A stretch of DNA of 50,312 nucleotides from Rugosibacter sp. (GTDB taxonomy: Bacteria > Pseudomonadota > Gammaproteobacteria > Burkholderiales > Rhodocyclaceae). Position 1 is the stretch's first letter; the number at the start of each line of letters is the position of its first letter. Location: contig JAUSMB010000038.1 in the NCBI GenBank assembly GCA_030645365.1, positions 1 through 50,312 of the forward strand, given 5' to 3'. The notes under the pieces were generated by a model, which saw only the letters and a program-made list of their open reading frames with translations, searched no databases and was not told the origin of the DNA. A program made the position numbers and the translations under genes. This document shows, piece after piece, positions 38,865 through 50,074 of this stretch.

Positions 38865-38974
38865 CCTTGGCGTTGTTTATGGCGTGGATCAGTACAAATA
38901 ATCCTGACCACACCCTTGCGACGGATGACTTTGCAATTGCGGCAAATACGCTTGACCGAAGCCATAACTTTCAT
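38861..38974 (-). CDS. rpmJ: 50S ribosomal protein L36
   Basis: Smallest large-subunit protein, 37 residues, starting [20 protein letters not shown] and ending [10 protein letters not shown]. The zinc ligands Cys11, Cys14, Cys27 and His32 are all present, so this is the zinc-binding form. It is 26 bases after infA and is the last gene of the spc operon. Its stop codon overlaps the -35 box of the alpha promoter. Confidence 0.96.
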   Translation of the reverse strand: MKVMASVKRICRNCKVIRRKGVVRIICTDPRHKQRQG

Positions 38975-39000
38975 TTAACTTCTCCGGGGTTTTAAAACAA

Positions 39001-39219
39001 TTATTTTGCGCGAAACACAATACGACCTTTGGATAAGTCATAGGGTGTTAATTGTACAGTTACCTTGTCCCCAGGCAAGATGCGTATATAGTGCATACGC
39101 ATCTTTCCCGAGATATGACCCAACAATACATGGTCATTTTCCAACTTGATTCGAAATGTAGCATTTGGGAGGTTTTCAATCACTTCTCCCTGCATTTCTA
39201 TAACATCTTCTTTAGACAT
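39001..39219 (-). CDS. infA: Translation initiation factor IF-1
   Basis: OB-fold factor blocking the A site during initiation. The 72 residues, with [20 protein letters not shown], the [20 protein letters not shown] core and [13 protein letters not shown], are the full family length. It lies between secY and rpmJ with a three-base gap from secY, the betaproteobacterial arrangement. Confidence 0.97.
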   Translation of the reverse strand: MSKEDVIEMQGEVIENLPNATFRIKLENDHVLLGHISGKMRMHYIRILPGDKVTVQLTPYDLSKGRIVFRAK

Positions 39220-39222
39220 TGG

Positions 39223-40551
39223 TTATCGGATCGGAATACCCGCTCCTTTAAAATTGGCTTTTTTTAGCAGACCCTCATATCTATGCGACATTACATAGGC
39301 CTGAACTTGCGCCATGAAGTCCATTGCAACAACAACAATAATCAACAAACTTGTTCCGCCAAAATAAAAAGGTACATTCCATTTCAAAATCAGAAACTCG
39401 GGAAGCAAGCAAACAATTGTGATGTAAAGCGCACCAACCAAAGTCAACCGTGTTAAAACTTTATCAATATAGCGCGCAGTTTGATCCCCTGGCCGTATTC
39501 CAGGGACGAATGCGCCACTTTTCTTTAAATTATCAGCCGTTTCCTTCGAGTTGAAAACTAATGCCGTGTAAAAAAAACAGAAAAATACAATAGCCATAGC
39601 GTAAAGCATCACATAAATTGGCTGGCCTGGTGCCAATTTAGAGGCAACATCCTTAAGCCAATGAGAACCACCACTGCTACCAAACCAATTTGCCGCAGTA
39701 GCAGGAAATAAAATAATTGATGATGCAAAGATTGGCGGGATAACACCTGACATATTTAATTTAAGCGGAAGATGGGAAGACTGCCCACCATAAACCTTAT
39801 TTCCAACTTGCCTCTTGGCATAGTTGACCAAGATTTTTCGCTGCCCTCGCTCTACAAACACAACAAAAGCTGTTACGAGAACAACTAGAGCACAAACAAA
39901 TAATGCTGAAACTGGATGCATGGATCCAGTACGAACCAACTCAAATAATCCACCCAATGCACTGGGTAGGCCAGCAGCAATTCCCGCGAAAATGATAATT
40001 GAAATACCATTTCCCAAGCCGCGCTCTGTAATTTGCTCACCCAGCCACATAAGAAACATTGTTCCTGTCAATAGCGTCATAACAGTAACAAAACGAAACA
40101 TATACCCCGGATCCAAAACCAAGCCCGCCTGGGACTCCAAGGCAATAGAAATACCGACACCTTGAAATAGGGCCAAACCAACCGTCCCATACCTAGTGTA
40201 CTGAGTGATCTTTCGCCGACCTGCCTCACCCTCTTTCTTAAGGGCCTCCAATGACGGAACAGCAATCGTCAACAGTTGCATAATAATCGACGATGAAATG
40301 TAGGGCATTATTCCCAAAGCAAATATTGTAAAACGAGACAGCGCGCCGCCAGAAAAAAGGTTGAGGACACCTAAAATTCCACCTTGCTGCGACTGGAATA
40401 GCTCAGCTAAGCGTGAAGGATCTATTCCCGGGACAGGGATATGGGCACCGATCCTATAAACAACGAGCGCACCCAACAAAAACCCAAGTCGGCGCCAAAG
40501 GTCGCCAAACTTATTTGTATTTAACTGTGGGTTTGATTGAGGAAATGCCAC
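39223..40551 (-). CDS. secY: Protein translocase subunit SecY
   Basis: Channel subunit of the Sec translocon, with ten membrane helices. The 442 residues start with a GTG at 40551, seven bases after AGGA. Visible markers are the plug-region helix [43 protein letters not shown], and the cytoplasmic loop [18 protein letters not shown]. The C-terminus [19 protein letters not shown] is typical. It lies between rplO and infA in the spc operon. Confidence 0.97.
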   Translation of the reverse strand: MAFPQSNPQLNTNKFGDLWRRLGFLLGALVVYRIGAHIPVPGIDPSRLAELFQSQQGGILGVLNLFSGGALSRFTIFALGIMPYISSSIIMQLLTIAVPSLEALKKEGEAGRRKITQYTRYGTVGLALFQGVGISIALESQAGLVLDPGYMFRFVTVMTLLTGTMFLMWLGEQITERGLGNGISIIIFAGIAAGLPSALGGLFELVRTGSMHPVSALFVCALVVLVTAFVVFVERGQRKILVNYAKRQVGNKVYGGQSSHLPLKLNMSGVIPPIFASSIILFPATAANWFGSSGGSHWLKDVASKLAPGQPIYVMLYAMAIVFFCFFYTALVFNSKETADNLKKSGAFVPGIRPGDQTARYIDKVLTRLTLVGALYITIVCLLPEFLILKWNVPFYFGGTSLLIIVVVAMDFMAQVQAYVMSHRYEGLLKKANFKGAGIPIR

Positions 40552-40578
40552 GACTTATTCCTAGAGACTGGTGCGAAA

Positions 40579-41040
40579 TTAGGCTTTTACAGGACTAACA
40601 ACAATCGATTCCTCGACAGTCCCACCAAGCAGCTCAATAGCCGCTTTAGCACCCTTAGTTGCCCCGATACCCGTTAATGAAATCTTGCGATTTAAAACAC
40701 CTGAGAGAATAACTTTTGCTGAAAGCGACGTCCCCGAAATAATACCTGCTTGCTTTAAAACAAGTAAATCAATTTCATCCACATTCAGTTTATCAAGTTC
40801 AGACAAACGTACTTCTGCATTGCGATGCGCCGTTAAAGACACAAAACCGCGCTTTGGGAGACGACGCTGCAAGGGCATTTGACCACCCTCAAATCCAACC
40901 TTATGGAAACCGCCTGCGCGGGATTTTTGCCCCTTGTGTCCACGTCCTGCAGTTTTTCCTAAACCGCTACCTATACCACGTCCCACGCGCTTCGAATAAT
41001 GCTTAGCACCGACAGCCGGTTTTAAATTATTTAGTTCCAT
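40579..41040 (-). CDS. rplO: 50S ribosomal protein L15
   Basis: Large-subunit assembly protein. It has 153 residues. The glycine-rich N-terminus [20 protein letters not shown] and [15 protein letters not shown] are diagnostic. It lies between rpmD (18-base gap) and secY (27-base gap). Confidence 0.97.
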   Translation of the reverse strand: MELNNLKPAVGAKHYSKRVGRGIGSGLGKTAGRGHKGQKSRAGGFHKVGFEGGQMPLQRRLPKRGFVSLTAHRNAEVRLSELDKLNVDEIDLLVLKQAGIISGTSLSAKVILSGVLNRKISLTGIGATKGAKAAIELLGGTVEESIVVSPVKA

Positions 41041-41058
41041 AATAGCAAACCTATCCTC

Positions 41059-41247
41059 TTAACCTTCACATTTCAACAAGTAAGCAATTTTTCGAACCAT
41101 GCCCCGAATAGCTGGTGTATCTTCAAGCATAGAAGTGCTATTAATACGCCTCAAGCCAAGGCCTTTAACTGTCGCACGGTGATCTTCTTTTGTGCCAATA
41201 ACACTTTTGATAAGAGTCACTTTAATTTTTTTGCTAGTAGTCGTCAT
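41059..41247 (-). CDS. rpmD: 50S ribosomal protein L30
   Basis: Small large-subunit protein of 62 residues: [20 protein letters not shown], then [20 protein letters not shown], the L30 signature. It is three bases after rpsE. A few extra N-terminal residues (MTTTSKK) are usual in betaproteobacteria. Confidence 0.96.
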   Translation of the reverse strand: MTTTSKKIKVTLIKSVIGTKEDHRATVKGLGLRRINSTSMLEDTPAIRGMVRKIAYLLKCEG

Positions 41248-41250
41248 ACA

Positions 41251-41778
41251 TCACTCCAGAATTTCAGCAATGGCTTTGCCACGCTTAGCAGCAATCTCTG
41301 AAGGCGTGTTCATAGCTAATAAACCATGCAGAGTGGCACGAACTACATTGTAAGGATTGGTAGACCCAATTGTTTTTGCTACAACATCAGTAATACCCAT
41401 AACTTCAAAAACCGCTCTCATAGGCCCACCCGCAATCACACCCGTACCAGCCGATGCTGGGGACATTAGCACCTTTGTGGCTCCATGGCGCCCCGTCACA
41501 GAATGGTGCAAAGTACCATCTTTAAGATTTACTTTTACTAATTTTCTCCGGGCCTCTTCCATTGCTTTTTGAACGGCAACAGGGACTTCACGAGACTTCC
41601 CCTTACCCATGCCGACTCCGCCATCGCCATCGCCAACAACTGTAAGCGCAGCAAAGCCCATAATTCGGCCGCCCTTTACTACTTTGGTAACTCGGTTAAT
41701 AGCAACCATTTTCTCGCGCATACCATCATCAGGCTTTTCTTGTCCCTGTTGCGGTTTCCTACCCTGTGGTTTAGCCAT
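41251..41778 (-). CDS. rpsE: 30S ribosomal protein S5
   Basis: Accuracy-related protein at the mRNA entry. The 175 residues show a charged N-terminal extension, the double-stranded-RNA-binding fold ([40 protein letters not shown]) and the C-terminal [16 protein letters not shown]. It is 11 bases after rplR. Confidence 0.98.
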   Translation of the reverse strand: MAKPQGRKPQQGQEKPDDGMREKMVAINRVTKVVKGGRIMGFAALTVVGDGDGGVGMGKGKSREVPVAVQKAMEEARRKLVKVNLKDGTLHHSVTGRHGATKVLMSPASAGTGVIAGGPMRAVFEVMGITDVVAKTIGSTNPYNVVRATLHGLLAMNTPSEIAAKRGKAIAEILE

Positions 41779-41789
41779 GTTTATCTCGC

Positions 41790-42143
41790 TTAGAACTTAA
41801 GACCGCCCTCTCGGGCAGCTTCGGCCAACGCCTTGACGCGACCATGATAATGAAAACCGGATCGATCAAAAGCAACCTGATCAATACCTGCAGCTTTAGC
41901 GCGCTCAGAAATCAAGCCGCCAATAATTTTGGCAGCATCGACATTTGCGCCATTGGGAACTTTTGTGCGAATCCCAGATTCCATCGATGATGCAGAAGCA
42001 AGTACTTTCGTACCGCAGCTTGAAAATATCTGTGCTGATATATGGTTATTTGAACGACTGACAGCCAATCTTACCATTTTCAATTCAGCAATTTTTGCGC
42101 GGGTTTTAAGCGCCCGACGCTGGCGAGCAAGCTTGCTTTTCAT
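41790..42143 (-). CDS. rplR: 50S ribosomal protein L18
   Basis: 5S rRNA-binding protein. Starting at ATG 42143 ([20 protein letters not shown]) gives 117 residues, exactly the usual length; an upstream TTG at 42149 would add two. The core [16 protein letters not shown] and the end [20 protein letters not shown] are typical. It is between rplF and rpsE. Confidence 0.97.
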   Translation of the reverse strand: MKSKLARQRRALKTRAKIAELKMVRLAVSRSNNHISAQIFSSCGTKVLASASSMESGIRTKVPNGANVDAAKIIGGLISERAKAAGIDQVAFDRSGFHYHGRVKALAEAAREGGLKF

Positions 42144-42158
42144 AATCAAATGCCTCGC

Positions 42159-42692
42159 TTATTTCTTCTTAGTTTCTTTAATAACAACCACTTCGTCCGA
42201 GTACCGAACACCTTTACCTTTGTACGGCTCAGGTGGTCGATAAGCACGAATTTCCGCAGCAACTTGACCGACAACTTGCTTGTTAATTCCTTTGATTAGT
42301 ATTTCGGTTTGCGTCGGCGTCTCTACCTTGATGCCCACAGGAACACTATGAACGACAGGATGCGAGAAACCCAAGGTCAAATTAAGATTTGCGCCTTGCG
42401 CTTGAGCCCGATAACCCACACCAATAAGAGTTAACTTCTTCTCGAAGCCCCTTGTTACGCCAGTAACCATATTATTGACAAGTGCTCTCATTGTCCCTGA
42501 CATTGCATCTGCCCCTGGCACATTCTGAGAACAACTAAAAAACAACCTATCGTCTTTACGGTCAATAAGAACCGATGGAAGCAAAAATTGATTCAAACTT
42601 CCCAATGGACCTTTTACTGCAATATTATTTGCATTTAATGTGACTTCCACCCCGCTCGGGATATCAATCGGATATTTAGCAATGCGCGACAT
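42159..42692 (-). CDS. rplF: 50S ribosomal protein L6
   Basis: Large-subunit protein near the sarcin-ricin loop. The 177 residues start [31 protein letters not shown] and the C-terminal signature [17 protein letters not shown] are diagnostic. It is 17 bases after rpsH. Confidence 0.98.
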   Translation of the reverse strand: MSRIAKYPIDIPSGVEVTLNANNIAVKGPLGSLNQFLLPSVLIDRKDDRLFFSCSQNVPGADAMSGTMRALVNNMVTGVTRGFEKKLTLIGVGYRAQAQGANLNLTLGFSHPVVHSVPVGIKVETPTQTEILIKGINKQVVGQVAAEIRAYRPPEPYKGKGVRYSDEVVVIKETKKK

Positions 42693-42709
42693 AATTTTAT
42701 AGAACCTCT

Positions 42710-43105
42710 TTAAGCAACGATACAGATAATTTCGCCGCCCATATTTCCAGCGCGTGCCTGCCGATCAGTCATAACGCCCTTCGGGGTTGAAACAATAGCA
42801 ACTCCAAGGCCATTCATAACTCTGGGCAAATCATCCTTACCCTTATACACCCTAAGTCCAGGGCGGGATACGCGATCTATCCTTTCAATAACAGGATAAC
42901 CATCGTAATACTTCAGCTCCAAATCTAGCTCCGGTTTAACGCCATTCGCTCTTACAACAAAACCTTCTATGTAGCCCTCATCTTTCAAAACTTTAGCAAT
43001 CGCTAACTTCAGCTTTGAGGACGGCATCGATACAGAAATTTTAGTTGCCATTTGCGCATTACGAATGCGAGTAAGCATATCGGCAACGGGGTCAGTCATA
43101 CTCAT
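42710..43105 (-). CDS. rpsH: 30S ribosomal protein S8
   Basis: Central-domain 16S binder and, in E. coli, repressor of the spc operon. The 131 residues show [36 protein letters not shown] and the C-terminus [20 protein letters not shown]. It lies between rpsN and rplF. Confidence 0.98.
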   Translation of the reverse strand: MSMTDPVADMLTRIRNAQMATKISVSMPSSKLKLAIAKVLKDEGYIEGFVVRANGVKPELDLELKYYDGYPVIERIDRVSRPGLRVYKGKDDLPRVMNGLGVAIVSTPKGVMTDRQARAGNMGGEIICIVA

Positions 43106-43117
43106 AGTTTTATCTCC

Positions 43118-43423
43118 TTACCAGCTAGCCTTGGTCATTCCCGGAACTTCGCCACGCATAGCAACTTCACGTAACTTGTTACGGCACAACCCGAATTTAC
43201 GGAACACGCCCCGAGGACGACCCGTCAATGCGCAGCGATTTCTTTGACGAGATGGGCTCGAATTGCGAGGTAGCTGCTGAAACTTCAAACGAGCCACCAC
43301 CCGCTCTTCTTCAGAGATATTCATGTCAGTAAAAATTGCAACAAGCTCCGCCCGCTTAGTGGCAAATTTATTAACCATTCTCGCGCGCTTTGCTTCGCGA
43401 TTTATAAGAGACAACTTAGCCAT
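43118..43423 (-). CDS. rpsN: 30S ribosomal protein S14 (zinc-free long form)
   Basis: Small-subunit head protein. Starting at ATG 43423 ([20 protein letters not shown]) gives 101 residues, the length of the type without a zinc ribbon; CXXC pairs are absent. The frame is open 60 bases upstream, but that part overlaps rplE. The C-terminus [19 protein letters not shown] is typical. It is seven bases after rplE. Confidence 0.97.
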   Translation of the reverse strand: MAKLSLINREAKRARMVNKFATKRAELVAIFTDMNISEEERVVARLKFQQLPRNSSPSRQRNRCALTGRPRGVFRKFGLCRNKLREVAMRGEVPGMTKASW

Positions 43424-43430
43424 ATGATTA

Positions 43431-43970
43431 TCAATTCCTAAAAGGAAATTTAAATGCAGCCAGAAGCGCCTTCGCCTCTTCATCAGTTTTTGCTGTAGTG
43501 GTGATACTGATATTCATGCCACGGAGCATATCGATTTTATCGTACTCAATTTCAGGGAAAATAATCTGCTCTTTGATGCCAACGTTATAGTTACCCCTAC
43601 CATCAAAGCCCTTACCTGACACACCTCTAAAATCCCTGACCCGTGGCATAGCAACACTAACCAAGCGGTCAAGAAATTCATACATGCGAGCACCGCGCAA
43701 AGTCACCATGCACCCAATAGGATAACCCTCACGAATCTTAAAACCAGCAATAGCTTTACGCGCCTTAGTAATTACAGGCTTCTGCCCAGCGATAGCAGTC
43801 ATATCCTTAACCGCATGATCCAAAACTTTTTTATCGCCCACAGCCTCGCCAACACCCATATTAAGAGTTACCTTAGTAATCCTCGGAGCTTCCATCACAG
43901 ACTTGTATGAAAATTTCTCAACCAGATCAGGCAGCACAGTTTCTTTATAAAATTCTTTTAAGCGGGTCAT
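43431..43970 (-). CDS. rplE: 50S ribosomal protein L5
   Basis: 5S rRNA-binding protein of the central protuberance. The 179 residues show [20 protein letters not shown], the signature [20 protein letters not shown] and the C-terminus [20 protein letters not shown]. It is ten bases after rplX. Confidence 0.98.
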   Translation of the reverse strand: MTRLKEFYKETVLPDLVEKFSYKSVMEAPRITKVTLNMGVGEAVGDKKVLDHAVKDMTAIAGQKPVITKARKAIAGFKIREGYPIGCMVTLRGARMYEFLDRLVSVAMPRVRDFRGVSGKGFDGRGNYNVGIKEQIIFPEIEYDKIDMLRGMNISITTTAKTDEEAKALLAAFKFPFRN

Positions 43971-43980
43971 ATAAAATCCC

Positions 43981-44301
43981 TCAGGCCTTTACTATAATTT
44001 CGCCATTAGATTTAAATACCCGAACCTTCCGGCCATCATCTAATGTTTTAAACCCAACCCTGTCAGCCTTCTGAGTTAAAGGATTAAACAGCGACACATT
44101 TGAGATGTTAATCGGCATCTCTTTAGTAAGAATACCCCCCTGCTCACCCTTCATAGGATTGGGCTTAACATGCTTCTTAACAAGATTAATACCATTAACA
44201 ATAACTCGACTTTCATCCAGCCAAGCGCTCACAGTTCCGCGCTTATTCTTATCCTTACCTGCAGTGATTACGACCTCATCACCTTTACATATCTTATTCA
44301 T
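43981..44301 (-). CDS. rplX: 50S ribosomal protein L24
   Basis: Assembly initiator of the large subunit. Starting at ATG 44301 ([20 protein letters not shown]) gives 106 residues with the KOW motif at the N-terminus; the frame open upstream to 44352 runs into rplN and is not used. [11 protein letters not shown] and the remainder match the family. It is 22 bases after rplN. Confidence 0.96.
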   Translation of the reverse strand: MNKICKGDEVVITAGKDKNKRGTVSAWLDESRVIVNGINLVKKHVKPNPMKGEQGGILTKEMPINISNVSLFNPLTQKADRVGFKTLDDGRKVRVFKSNGEIIVKA

Positions 44302-44323
44302 TTTTAAAATCTCGCAAATTAGA

Positions 44324-44692
44324 TCAAAGGACCTCAGGAGCCAAGGACACAATCTTCATGAATCGCTCATTTCGTAATTCACGCGTAACAGGGCCAAAAA
44401 TACGAGTTCCAATAGGCTCGAGCTTACTATTAAGTAAAACAGCTGCGTTACCATCAAACTTAACCAAGGATCCATCACTGCGACGAACACCTTTAGCCGT
44501 CCGAACAACTACGGCAGTATAAACTTCGCCTTTCTTGACTCGGCCACGCGGGGCAGCATCCTTGATGCTCACTTTGATAACATCCCCAACGCTTGCATAA
44601 CGACGCTTCGAGCCACCCAGCACCTTGATGCACATAACAGAACGTGCGCCGGTATTATCAGCCACATCTAAGATAGATTGCATTTGAATCAT
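44324..44692 (-). CDS. rplN: 50S ribosomal protein L14
   Basis: Interface protein contacting 16S rRNA. Starting at ATG 44692 ([20 protein letters not shown]) gives 122 residues, the universal length. The signature region is [20 protein letters not shown]. First gene of the spc operon; the 163 bases upstream separate it from rpsQ and hold a terminator-like hairpin. No convincing -35/-10 pair was found there. Confidence 0.97.
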   Translation of the reverse strand: MIQMQSILDVADNTGARSVMCIKVLGGSKRRYASVGDVIKVSIKDAAPRGRVKKGEVYTAVVVRTAKGVRRSDGSLVKFDGNAAVLLNSKLEPIGTRIFGPVTRELRNERFMKIVSLAPEVL

Positions 44693-44800
44693 ATTTATAT
44701 ATCTCCAACTTAATTCAAACATGAAATATGCTTGATCAGTTTTGGCGCCCGCTAGTGGCTAGAGGCCGAATTAATCGGCAAATTAACGAATAATTTTACT

Positions 44801-44836
44801 AAAAATAACTGCTTTCGTCAAACAATAAAGCAGTTA
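44801..44836 (-). terminator. Terminator-like hairpin at the S10/spc operon boundary
   Basis: TAACTGCTTT and AAAGCAGTTA form a ten-base stem with an 11-base loop (44806-44836), followed on the minus strand by five T (44801-44805). It lies 20 bases after the rpsQ stop. The rest of the 163-base gap contains short inverted repeats such as GCCGA/TCGGC near 44765-44779. Confidence 0.7.
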
Positions 44837-44855
44837 AATCGATAATTTAAATTTC

Positions 44856-45113
44856 TCAAGCTTTTTCAATAATTCTCATTACACGCCACGATTTCGTTTT
44901 GGATATGGGCGCGCACTCCTCAATCTGTACAAGGTCCCCAGATAAAGCATCAATGCCTTCAACATGCGCATGATACTTTTTAGATCTGATTAGAATTTTT
45001 CCTATAACAGAATGCTTAACCTTGCGTTCGATTAAAACCGTTACTGTTTTATTCATCTTGTCTGAAACAACGCGACCCTGTAAGGTCCGCCTAACAATCT
45101 GATGATTTGTCAT
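44856..45113 (-). CDS. rpsQ: 30S ribosomal protein S17
   Basis: Primary 16S binding protein with an OB-fold. The 85 residues include [20 protein letters not shown], the motif [17 protein letters not shown] and [16 protein letters not shown]. Its start overlaps the stop of rpmC by four bases. Last gene of the S10 operon. Confidence 0.97.
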   Translation of the reverse strand: MTNHQIVRRTLQGRVVSDKMNKTVTVLIERKVKHSVIGKILIRSKKYHAHVEGIDALSGDLVQIEECAPISKTKSWRVMRIIEKA

Positions 45114-45304
45114 TTTGCACTAGCCTTTTCGCATTGAATCGTCTTAATACGGGCAATGTCCTTACGCACTTTGTTAATTTGGCTAGTATTACTTAGCTGT
45201 TGTGTGGCAACTTGCATGCGAAGACTAAACTGAATTTTTCTTGAATCTAATAGAGTTTTTTGCAAATCATCGCTGTTCTTCGATCTTAATTCATCAGGTT
45301 TCAT
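45110..45304 (-). CDS. rpmC: 50S ribosomal protein L29
   Basis: Exit-tunnel protein that contacts the signal recognition particle and trigger factor. Starting at ATG 45304 ([20 protein letters not shown]) gives 64 residues; a TTG two codons upstream is less likely. The helical hairpin [20 protein letters not shown] and [11 protein letters not shown] is typical. It is six bases after rplP. Confidence 0.96.
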   Translation of the reverse strand: MKPDELRSKNSDDLQKTLLDSRKIQFSLRMQVATQQLSNTSQINKVRKDIARIKTIQCEKASAK

Positions 45305-45310
45305 GATCAA

Positions 45311-45724
45311 TCATCCTAAATGTCTAGTAACAAATGTAGTTTCTAGAGGTAATTTTGCAGCAGCTAAGCGAAATGCCTCTCTTGCCAAAACCTCATCCAC
45401 TCCATCCATTTCGTAAAGAACCTTACCTGGCTGAATTTCTGCCACCCAATACTCCGGCGAACCTTTCCCGTTACCCATGCGAACTTCTGCAGGTTTTTTA
45501 GAGATTGGCTTATCTGGGAAGATTCGAATCCAGATACGACCTCCCCGCTTAATGTGACGAGTCATAGCCCGACGAGCAGCCTCAATCTGGCGTGCAGTCA
45601 ATCGACCGCGCCCTATAGCTTTAAGGCCATATTCGCCAAAACTAACCTTGGCTCCACGCGTAGCCAAACCAGTATTGCGGCCTTTTTGTTCTTTACGATA
45701 TTTTCTTCTAGAGGGTTGTAACAT
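45311..45724 (-). CDS. rplP: 50S ribosomal protein L16
   Basis: A-site finger and 5S-proximal protein. The 137 residues show [40 protein letters not shown] and the conserved [20 protein letters not shown] loop. It is three bases after rpsC. Confidence 0.98.
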   Translation of the reverse strand: MLQPSRRKYRKEQKGRNTGLATRGAKVSFGEYGLKAIGRGRLTARQIEAARRAMTRHIKRGGRIWIRIFPDKPISKKPAEVRMGNGKGSPEYWVAEIQPGKVLYEMDGVDEVLAREAFRLAAAKLPLETTFVTRHLG

Positions 45725-45727
45725 TGA

Positions 45728-46531
45728 TTATTCCTTAGCCTCTTTAATTGCACTAGCCACACCTTCGATAGTAGCAATACTTCTACGAACACGTTTGGCA
45801 GGGGCTTTTTCCTGGGCACCAATTTCATCACGACCTGCACTAAGCGCGCGCTTGGGTTTAGCCCGAGTATCTTCTGAAACCTGATTACTTCCAAGTTCAG
45901 TACTAGAAATAAACTCCCCCTTATATACCCAAACCTTAATTCCAATAATTCCGTAAGTGGTTTTAGCTTCTGATACCCCATAGTCAATATCGGCTCGCAA
46001 TGTATGTAGCGGTACACGACCCTCACGATACCATTCACGACGAGCAATTTCGGCCCCATTCAATCGACCAGAGCTCATTATCTTAATACCTTGCGCACCA
46101 AGCCGCATAGCATTTTGCATTGCGCGCTTCATGGCACGGCGGAACATAATGCGCTTTTCTAGTTGCTGAGCAATTGAATCGGCAATAAGTTGTGCGTCAA
46201 TTTCAGGCTTACGAATTTCTTCAATATTTACATGGACAGGGACGCCCATTTTTTTTTGTAACTCAGCCTTGAGAAACTCAATATCTTCTCCACGCTTACC
46301 AATAACAACACCAGGTCGGGCACTGAAAACAGTGATGCGCGCATTTTTAGCAGGACGCTCGATAAGAACTCTGCCTACAGAAGCATGAGCCAGTTTTTTC
46401 TTCAGAAATTCCCTGACGTCAAGATCTTCTCTCAGCATCTGTGGAAAATTTTTGCTATTAGCATACCATCGCGAACTCCAATTTCGCGTAACGGCTAATC
46501 GAAAACCTGTCGGATGTATTTTTTGTCCCAT
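45728..46531 (-). CDS. rpsC: 30S ribosomal protein S3
   Basis: Small-subunit head protein with helicase activity at the mRNA entry. The 267 residues are about 34 longer than the E. coli protein because of a charged C-terminal tail ([20 protein letters not shown]), which is common in betaproteobacteria. The KH domain shows [20 protein letters not shown], and the C-terminal domain [20 protein letters not shown]. It is nine bases after rplV. Confidence 0.97.
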   Translation of the reverse strand: MGQKIHPTGFRLAVTRNWSSRWYANSKNFPQMLREDLDVREFLKKKLAHASVGRVLIERPAKNARITVFSARPGVVIGKRGEDIEFLKAELQKKMGVPVHVNIEEIRKPEIDAQLIADSIAQQLEKRIMFRRAMKRAMQNAMRLGAQGIKIMSSGRLNGAEIARREWYREGRVPLHTLRADIDYGVSEAKTTYGIIGIKVWVYKGEFISSTELGSNQVSEDTRAKPKRALSAGRDEIGAQEKAPAKRVRRSIATIEGVASAIKEAKE

Positions 46532-46540
46532 TTTTCTTCC

Positions 46541-46873
46541 TTAATTACCGACAGTTACAAAAATATGGCACGTAGGCTTAAGAATTCTGTTACCACGCCC
46601 CTTTGCTCGAGCCGTAAAACGCTTCAGTACCGTACCTTTTTCAATATAAATGCTCGTAATCCGCAACGCATCAATATCAGCTCCATCATTATGTTCAGCA
46701 TTTGCAATAGCAGATTCGAGAACTTTTTTAATAATGACCGCGCCTTTTTTAGGTGAAAAAGACAATATGCTTAAAGCTTGGTCAACAGACTTACCGCGAA
46801 CTAAATCAGCGACTAAGCGACCTTTTTGGGACGATAGCCGAACACCACGTAAAACTGCATTAGTCTCCATCAT
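46541..46873 (-). CDS. rplV: 50S ribosomal protein L22
   Basis: Exit-tunnel constriction protein. The 110 residues show [40 protein letters not shown] and the beta-hairpin/C-terminal [18 protein letters not shown]. Two consecutive ATG codons allow one residue of doubt in the start. It is between rpsS and rpsC. Confidence 0.97.
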   Translation of the reverse strand: MMETNAVLRGVRLSSQKGRLVADLVRGKSVDQALSILSFSPKKGAVIIKKVLESAIANAEHNDGADIDALRITSIYIEKGTVLKRFTARAKGRGNRILKPTCHIFVTVGN

Positions 46874-46879
46874 TAACCC

Positions 46880-47161
46880 TTACTTCTTAGCGACGACTTT
46901 TTTGCCGCCGGTATGACCTTTAAATGTTCGCGTCAAAGCAAACTCACCTAGTTTATGACCCACCATGTTCTCAGACACATAAACCGGAATATGCTGCTTT
47001 CCATTATGTACCGCGATAGTAAGACCAATAAAGTCAGGAAGAATTGTCGATCTACGCGACCACGTTTTAATTGGCCTCTTATCCTTTGACAAACGAGCAA
47101 CATCAACCCTCTTTAGAAGGTGCGCATCAACAAAAGGACCTTTTTTAATTGAACGTGCCAT
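46880..47161 (-). CDS. rpsS: 30S ribosomal protein S19
   Basis: Head protein at the S13 and intersubunit bridge. The 93 residues start [20 protein letters not shown]; the signature is [20 protein letters not shown] with [16 protein letters not shown]. It is 13 bases after rplB. Confidence 0.98.
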   Translation of the reverse strand: MARSIKKGPFVDAHLLKRVDVARLSKDKRPIKTWSRRSTILPDFIGLTIAVHNGKQHIPVYVSENMVGHKLGEFALTRTFKGHTGGKKVVAKK

Positions 47162-47174
47162 ATTTCTTCACCTT

Positions 47175-48002
47175 TTAGCGCTTATGACGGCGCTGAACAA
47201 TCATAACGTCAGTGCGCTTATTGTTACGAGTGCGGTAACCCTTGGTTGGAGTACCCCAAGGACTCACTGGAACCCGACCAGTACCTGTTCGACCCTCACC
47301 ACCACCATGTGGGTGATCCACTGGATTCATTGCAACACCTCTAACTGTCGGGCGAATACCACGCCAGCGCTGTGCTCCAGCCTTACCTATCTTTCTCAAA
47401 CTATGTTCTTCGTTGCCCACCTCACCAATTGTGGCGCGACATTCGACATGAACTCGCCGAATTTCACCTGACCGCAGACGAACCTGGGCATATGAACCCT
47501 CCCGAGCGAGAAGTTGGGCAGAGGTACCTGCCGACCGAACCATCTGAGCGCCCTTACCAGGCGTCATTTCGATACAATGAATCGTCGTACCTACCGGAAT
47601 ATTGCGAATAGGCAAAGCATTACCTGACTTAATAGGAGCATCCACACCACTAATCACCTGCTGGCCAACACTCATGCCTTTAGTCGCAATAATATATCTT
47701 CGATCACCATCTGCATAAAGAACAAGCCCAAGATTGGCAGATCGGTTTGGATCATATTCCAGACGCTCGATTTTTCCCGGAACGCCATCTTTCGTTCGCA
47801 AAAAGTCAATAATTCGATATTGCTTTTTATGACCACCGCCCATATGACGGGTAGTAATGTGCCCATGCGCATTACGGCCACCAGTACGAGTCTTTGTTTC
47901 AGTTAACTTATCAAGGGGACGCCCCTTGTATAAACTTGCATTAACTACCTTAACAACAGCCCGCCGCCCAGGCGACGTAGGCTTAATTTTTACGAGAGAC
48001 AT
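47175..48002 (-). CDS. rplB: 50S ribosomal protein L2
   Basis: Essential for subunit joining and the peptidyl-transferase centre. The 275 residues carry [20 protein letters not shown] and the functional histidine region [18 protein letters not shown]. The ATG overlaps the rplW stop by one base (TAATG). Confidence 0.98.
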   Translation of the reverse strand: MSLVKIKPTSPGRRAVVKVVNASLYKGRPLDKLTETKTRTGGRNAHGHITTRHMGGGHKKQYRIIDFLRTKDGVPGKIERLEYDPNRSANLGLVLYADGDRRYIIATKGMSVGQQVISGVDAPIKSGNALPIRNIPVGTTIHCIEMTPGKGAQMVRSAGTSAQLLAREGSYAQVRLRSGEIRRVHVECRATIGEVGNEEHSLRKIGKAGAQRWRGIRPTVRGVAMNPVDHPHGGGEGRTGTGRVPVSPWGTPTKGYRTRNNKRTDVMIVQRRHKR

Positions 48003-48316
48003 TACACGCCCCCCCCTTCAGTAAAATTAATTTCCTGCCCCGGCCTTAAGCACACATAGGCCTTCCTCTGATCGTTACGCTGACCAATATTTTTACCAGT
48101 GCGCTTTACCTTTCCCTTAAGGTTACTTACCTGCACCGACTTAACTACTACTTTAAAAAGCAGCTCAACTGCCGCTTTAATCTCTGGCTTTGTTGCATCA
48201 GGTAAAACAATAAAAACAACCTGCTCATTCTTATCGGCAATATGAGTTGCTTTCTCAGATATCTGGGGAGAAACTAAAACTTGCAATAGACGCTCTTGAC
48301 TGTAATTTAAGCTCAT
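48002..48316 (-). CDS. rplW: 50S ribosomal protein L23
   Basis: Exit-site protein and docking point for trigger factor and SRP. The 104 residues show [40 protein letters not shown] and [17 protein letters not shown]. It overlaps rplD by four bases and rplB by one, so it is tightly coupled. Confidence 0.97.
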   Translation of the reverse strand: MSLNYSQERLLQVLVSPQISEKATHIADKNEQVVFIVLPDATKPEIKAAVELLFKVVVKSVQVSNLKGKVKRTGKNIGQRNDQRKAYVCLRPGQEINFTEGGGV

Positions 48317-48936
48317 GCCAGCATCTCCTCTACTTTAGCAACAGCCGCTTTCGTTAAGACCACCCTAGAAAACCTAACGAGCGACACAGGATCAGCTTGA
48401 TGCGCCTCAAGAACCATGATTCCAGGAAGATTCCGCGCCGCCAAACTCAAATTTTCATCAGGGGCATCAATGATGACAAGAACCGACTCACCAAATCCCA
48501 AAGCCTTTAGTTTTCCCGCAACTAATCGAGTCTTTGGCATATCAACGGTGAATTCACTGACAACCACAAGTCTATCTTCACGAGCCAATTGAGAAAATAT
48601 CGAAGCCAATCCAGCTCGATGCATTTTCCTGTTTATTTTTTGCGTAAAGTTCTCATTCGGCGAATTTGGAAAAATTCGACCACCACCACGCCACAAAGGC
48701 GAAGAAGTCATACCCGCACGAGCACGTCCTGTACCTTTTTGCTTAAATGGCTTCTTAGTGCTGTGATGAACCTCTTCACGGTCTTTCTGCTTTCTGTTGC
48801 CAGAACGCGCATTTGCCTGATACGCAATTACGACTTGATGTACCAGCGACTCATTAAACTCCCTACCAAAAACAGCGTCTTGGACGGATAAAGGCGCGCA
48901 TATCTGGCCCTGAGCATCAATCAGTTTTAGATCCAT
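48313..48936 (-). CDS. rplD: 50S ribosomal protein L4
   Basis: Exit-tunnel protein and, in E. coli, autogenous repressor of the S10 operon. The 207 residues show [20 protein letters not shown], the tunnel loop [20 protein letters not shown] with RGGGRIF, and the C-terminal [20 protein letters not shown]. It is two bases after rplC. Confidence 0.98.
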   Translation of the reverse strand: MDLKLIDAQGQICAPLSVQDAVFGREFNESLVHQVVIAYQANARSGNRKQKDREEVHHSTKKPFKQKGTGRARAGMTSSPLWRGGGRIFPNSPNENFTQKINRKMHRAGLASIFSQLAREDRLVVVSEFTVDMPKTRLVAGKLKALGFGESVLVIIDAPDENLSLAARNLPGIMVLEAHQADPVSLVRFSRVVLTKAAVAKVEEMLA

Positions 48937-48938
48937 GG

Positions 48939-49595
48939 CTATGCCCCAACTTTCGTTTTCGCCTTAATCGCAGGCAAAACAACAACATTCCCACCCCTGG
49001 ATCCAGGAACAGCGCCTTTAATCATCAGGAGCTGCCGCACCTCGTCCACCCGGACAACTTTTAAATTCTGGGCAGTACATGTATCATCACCGAGATGGCC
49101 CGCCATCCTCTTACCAGGGAAAACCCGGCCTGGATCCTGCGCCATACCAATGGAACCAGCGGAATTGTGCGACAAAGAGTTACCGTGAGAAGCGCGATTC
49201 GATGAGAAATTATGGCGCTTAATTGCGCCCGCGTAACCTTTACCAATAGACGTGCCACTCACATCAACCAACTGGCCGACCGAAAACACAGCCGCAGCCA
49301 CAACATCACCAAGCTTTAGATCTGCCAATTGATCAGCAGACACCCTAAACTCACGCAAGACACCCCCTGCCTCAACACCAGCCTTGGAAAAATGACCTGC
49401 TGCAGCCTTAGTCACACGACTCGCGCGGCGCACCCCATAGGCAATTTGCACAGCGGAGTAGCCATCAGCTTCGTCAGTTTTTACTTGTGCTACACGATTA
49501 TTTGACACATCAAGCACCGTCACAGGTATAGAGCTACCATCCTCTGCGAATACTCGCGTCATGCCAACCTTGCGTCCAACAAGGCCTAAACTCAT
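48939..49595 (-). CDS. rplC: 50S ribosomal protein L3
   Basis: Peptidyl-transferase-proximal assembly protein. The 218 residues show [40 protein letters not shown] and the signature [21 protein letters not shown] precedes the ATG. An 87-base gap, with only a weak five-base hairpin, separates it from rpsJ. Confidence 0.98.
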   Translation of the reverse strand: MSLGLVGRKVGMTRVFAEDGSSIPVTVLDVSNNRVAQVKTDEADGYSAVQIAYGVRRASRVTKAAAGHFSKAGVEAGGVLREFRVSADQLADLKLGDVVAAAVFSVGQLVDVSGTSIGKGYAGAIKRHNFSSNRASHGNSLSHNSAGSIGMAQDPGRVFPGKRMAGHLGDDTCTAQNLKVVRVDEVRQLLMIKGAVPGSRGGNVVVLPAIKAKTKVGA

Positions 49596-49682
49596 TTTAT
49601 TCTCCTAAACTCCAGCTACGATTGGCTGGGCTTTCTTACTTTAAAAAATACTTCTACTTTCTCTTTTATCCACAACTCAATA

Positions 49683-49994
49683 TTACTGAAGTTTAATCTC
49701 CACATCCACTCCAGCCGGAAGATCCAGCTTCATCAAAGCATCTACTGTTTTATCTGTGGGATCTATAATATCCATCAAGCGAAGATGGGTCCGAATCTCA
49801 AACTGATCTCGCGATGCTTTATTTACATGAGGGGAGCGCAGAATATCAAAACGCTCGATGCGAGTGGGCAGAGGCACGGGACCACTCACAGCAGCTCCCG
49901 TCCGCTTTGCGGTTTCTACAATCTCCAGAGCCGACTGATCGATAAGACGATAATCGAATGCCTTGAGACGGATGCGGATCTTTTGACTTTGCAT
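49683..49994 (-). CDS. rpsJ: 30S ribosomal protein S10
   Basis: Head protein and NusB partner in antitermination. The 103 residues begin [20 protein letters not shown] and contain the signature [20 protein letters not shown]. First gene of the S10 operon, with a promoter 49 bases upstream of the ATG in the gap from tuf and an 80-base leader region. Confidence 0.98.
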   Translation of the reverse strand: MQSQKIRIRLKAFDYRLIDQSALEIVETAKRTGAAVSGPVPLPTRIERFDILRSPHVNKASRDQFEIRTHLRLMDIIDPTDKTVDALMKLDLPAGVDVEIKLQ

Positions 49995-50042
49995 ACAATT
50001 TCCTTAAAACTTAAAGAGCGAGAGTAAAATATACAGCCAACC

Positions 50043-50071
50043 ATTATATGGTAATTTAACCAACCGCGCAA
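50043..50071 (-). promoter_or_regulatory. Sigma-70-type promoter of the S10 operon (rpsJ)
   Basis: On the minus strand TTGCGC (50066-50071), a 17-base spacer and a perfect TATAAT (50043-50048), beginning four bases after the tuf stop. A start near 50036 gives a leader of about 40 bases before rpsJ. Confidence 0.65.
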
Positions 50072-50074
50072 GGT

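Noticed and set aside
40480-40503. Possible repeat copy in secY around AAGTCGGCGCC
   Set aside because: Only about ten consecutive bases match, the right block is missing, and the residues (LWRRLGF) are conserved in SecY generally.
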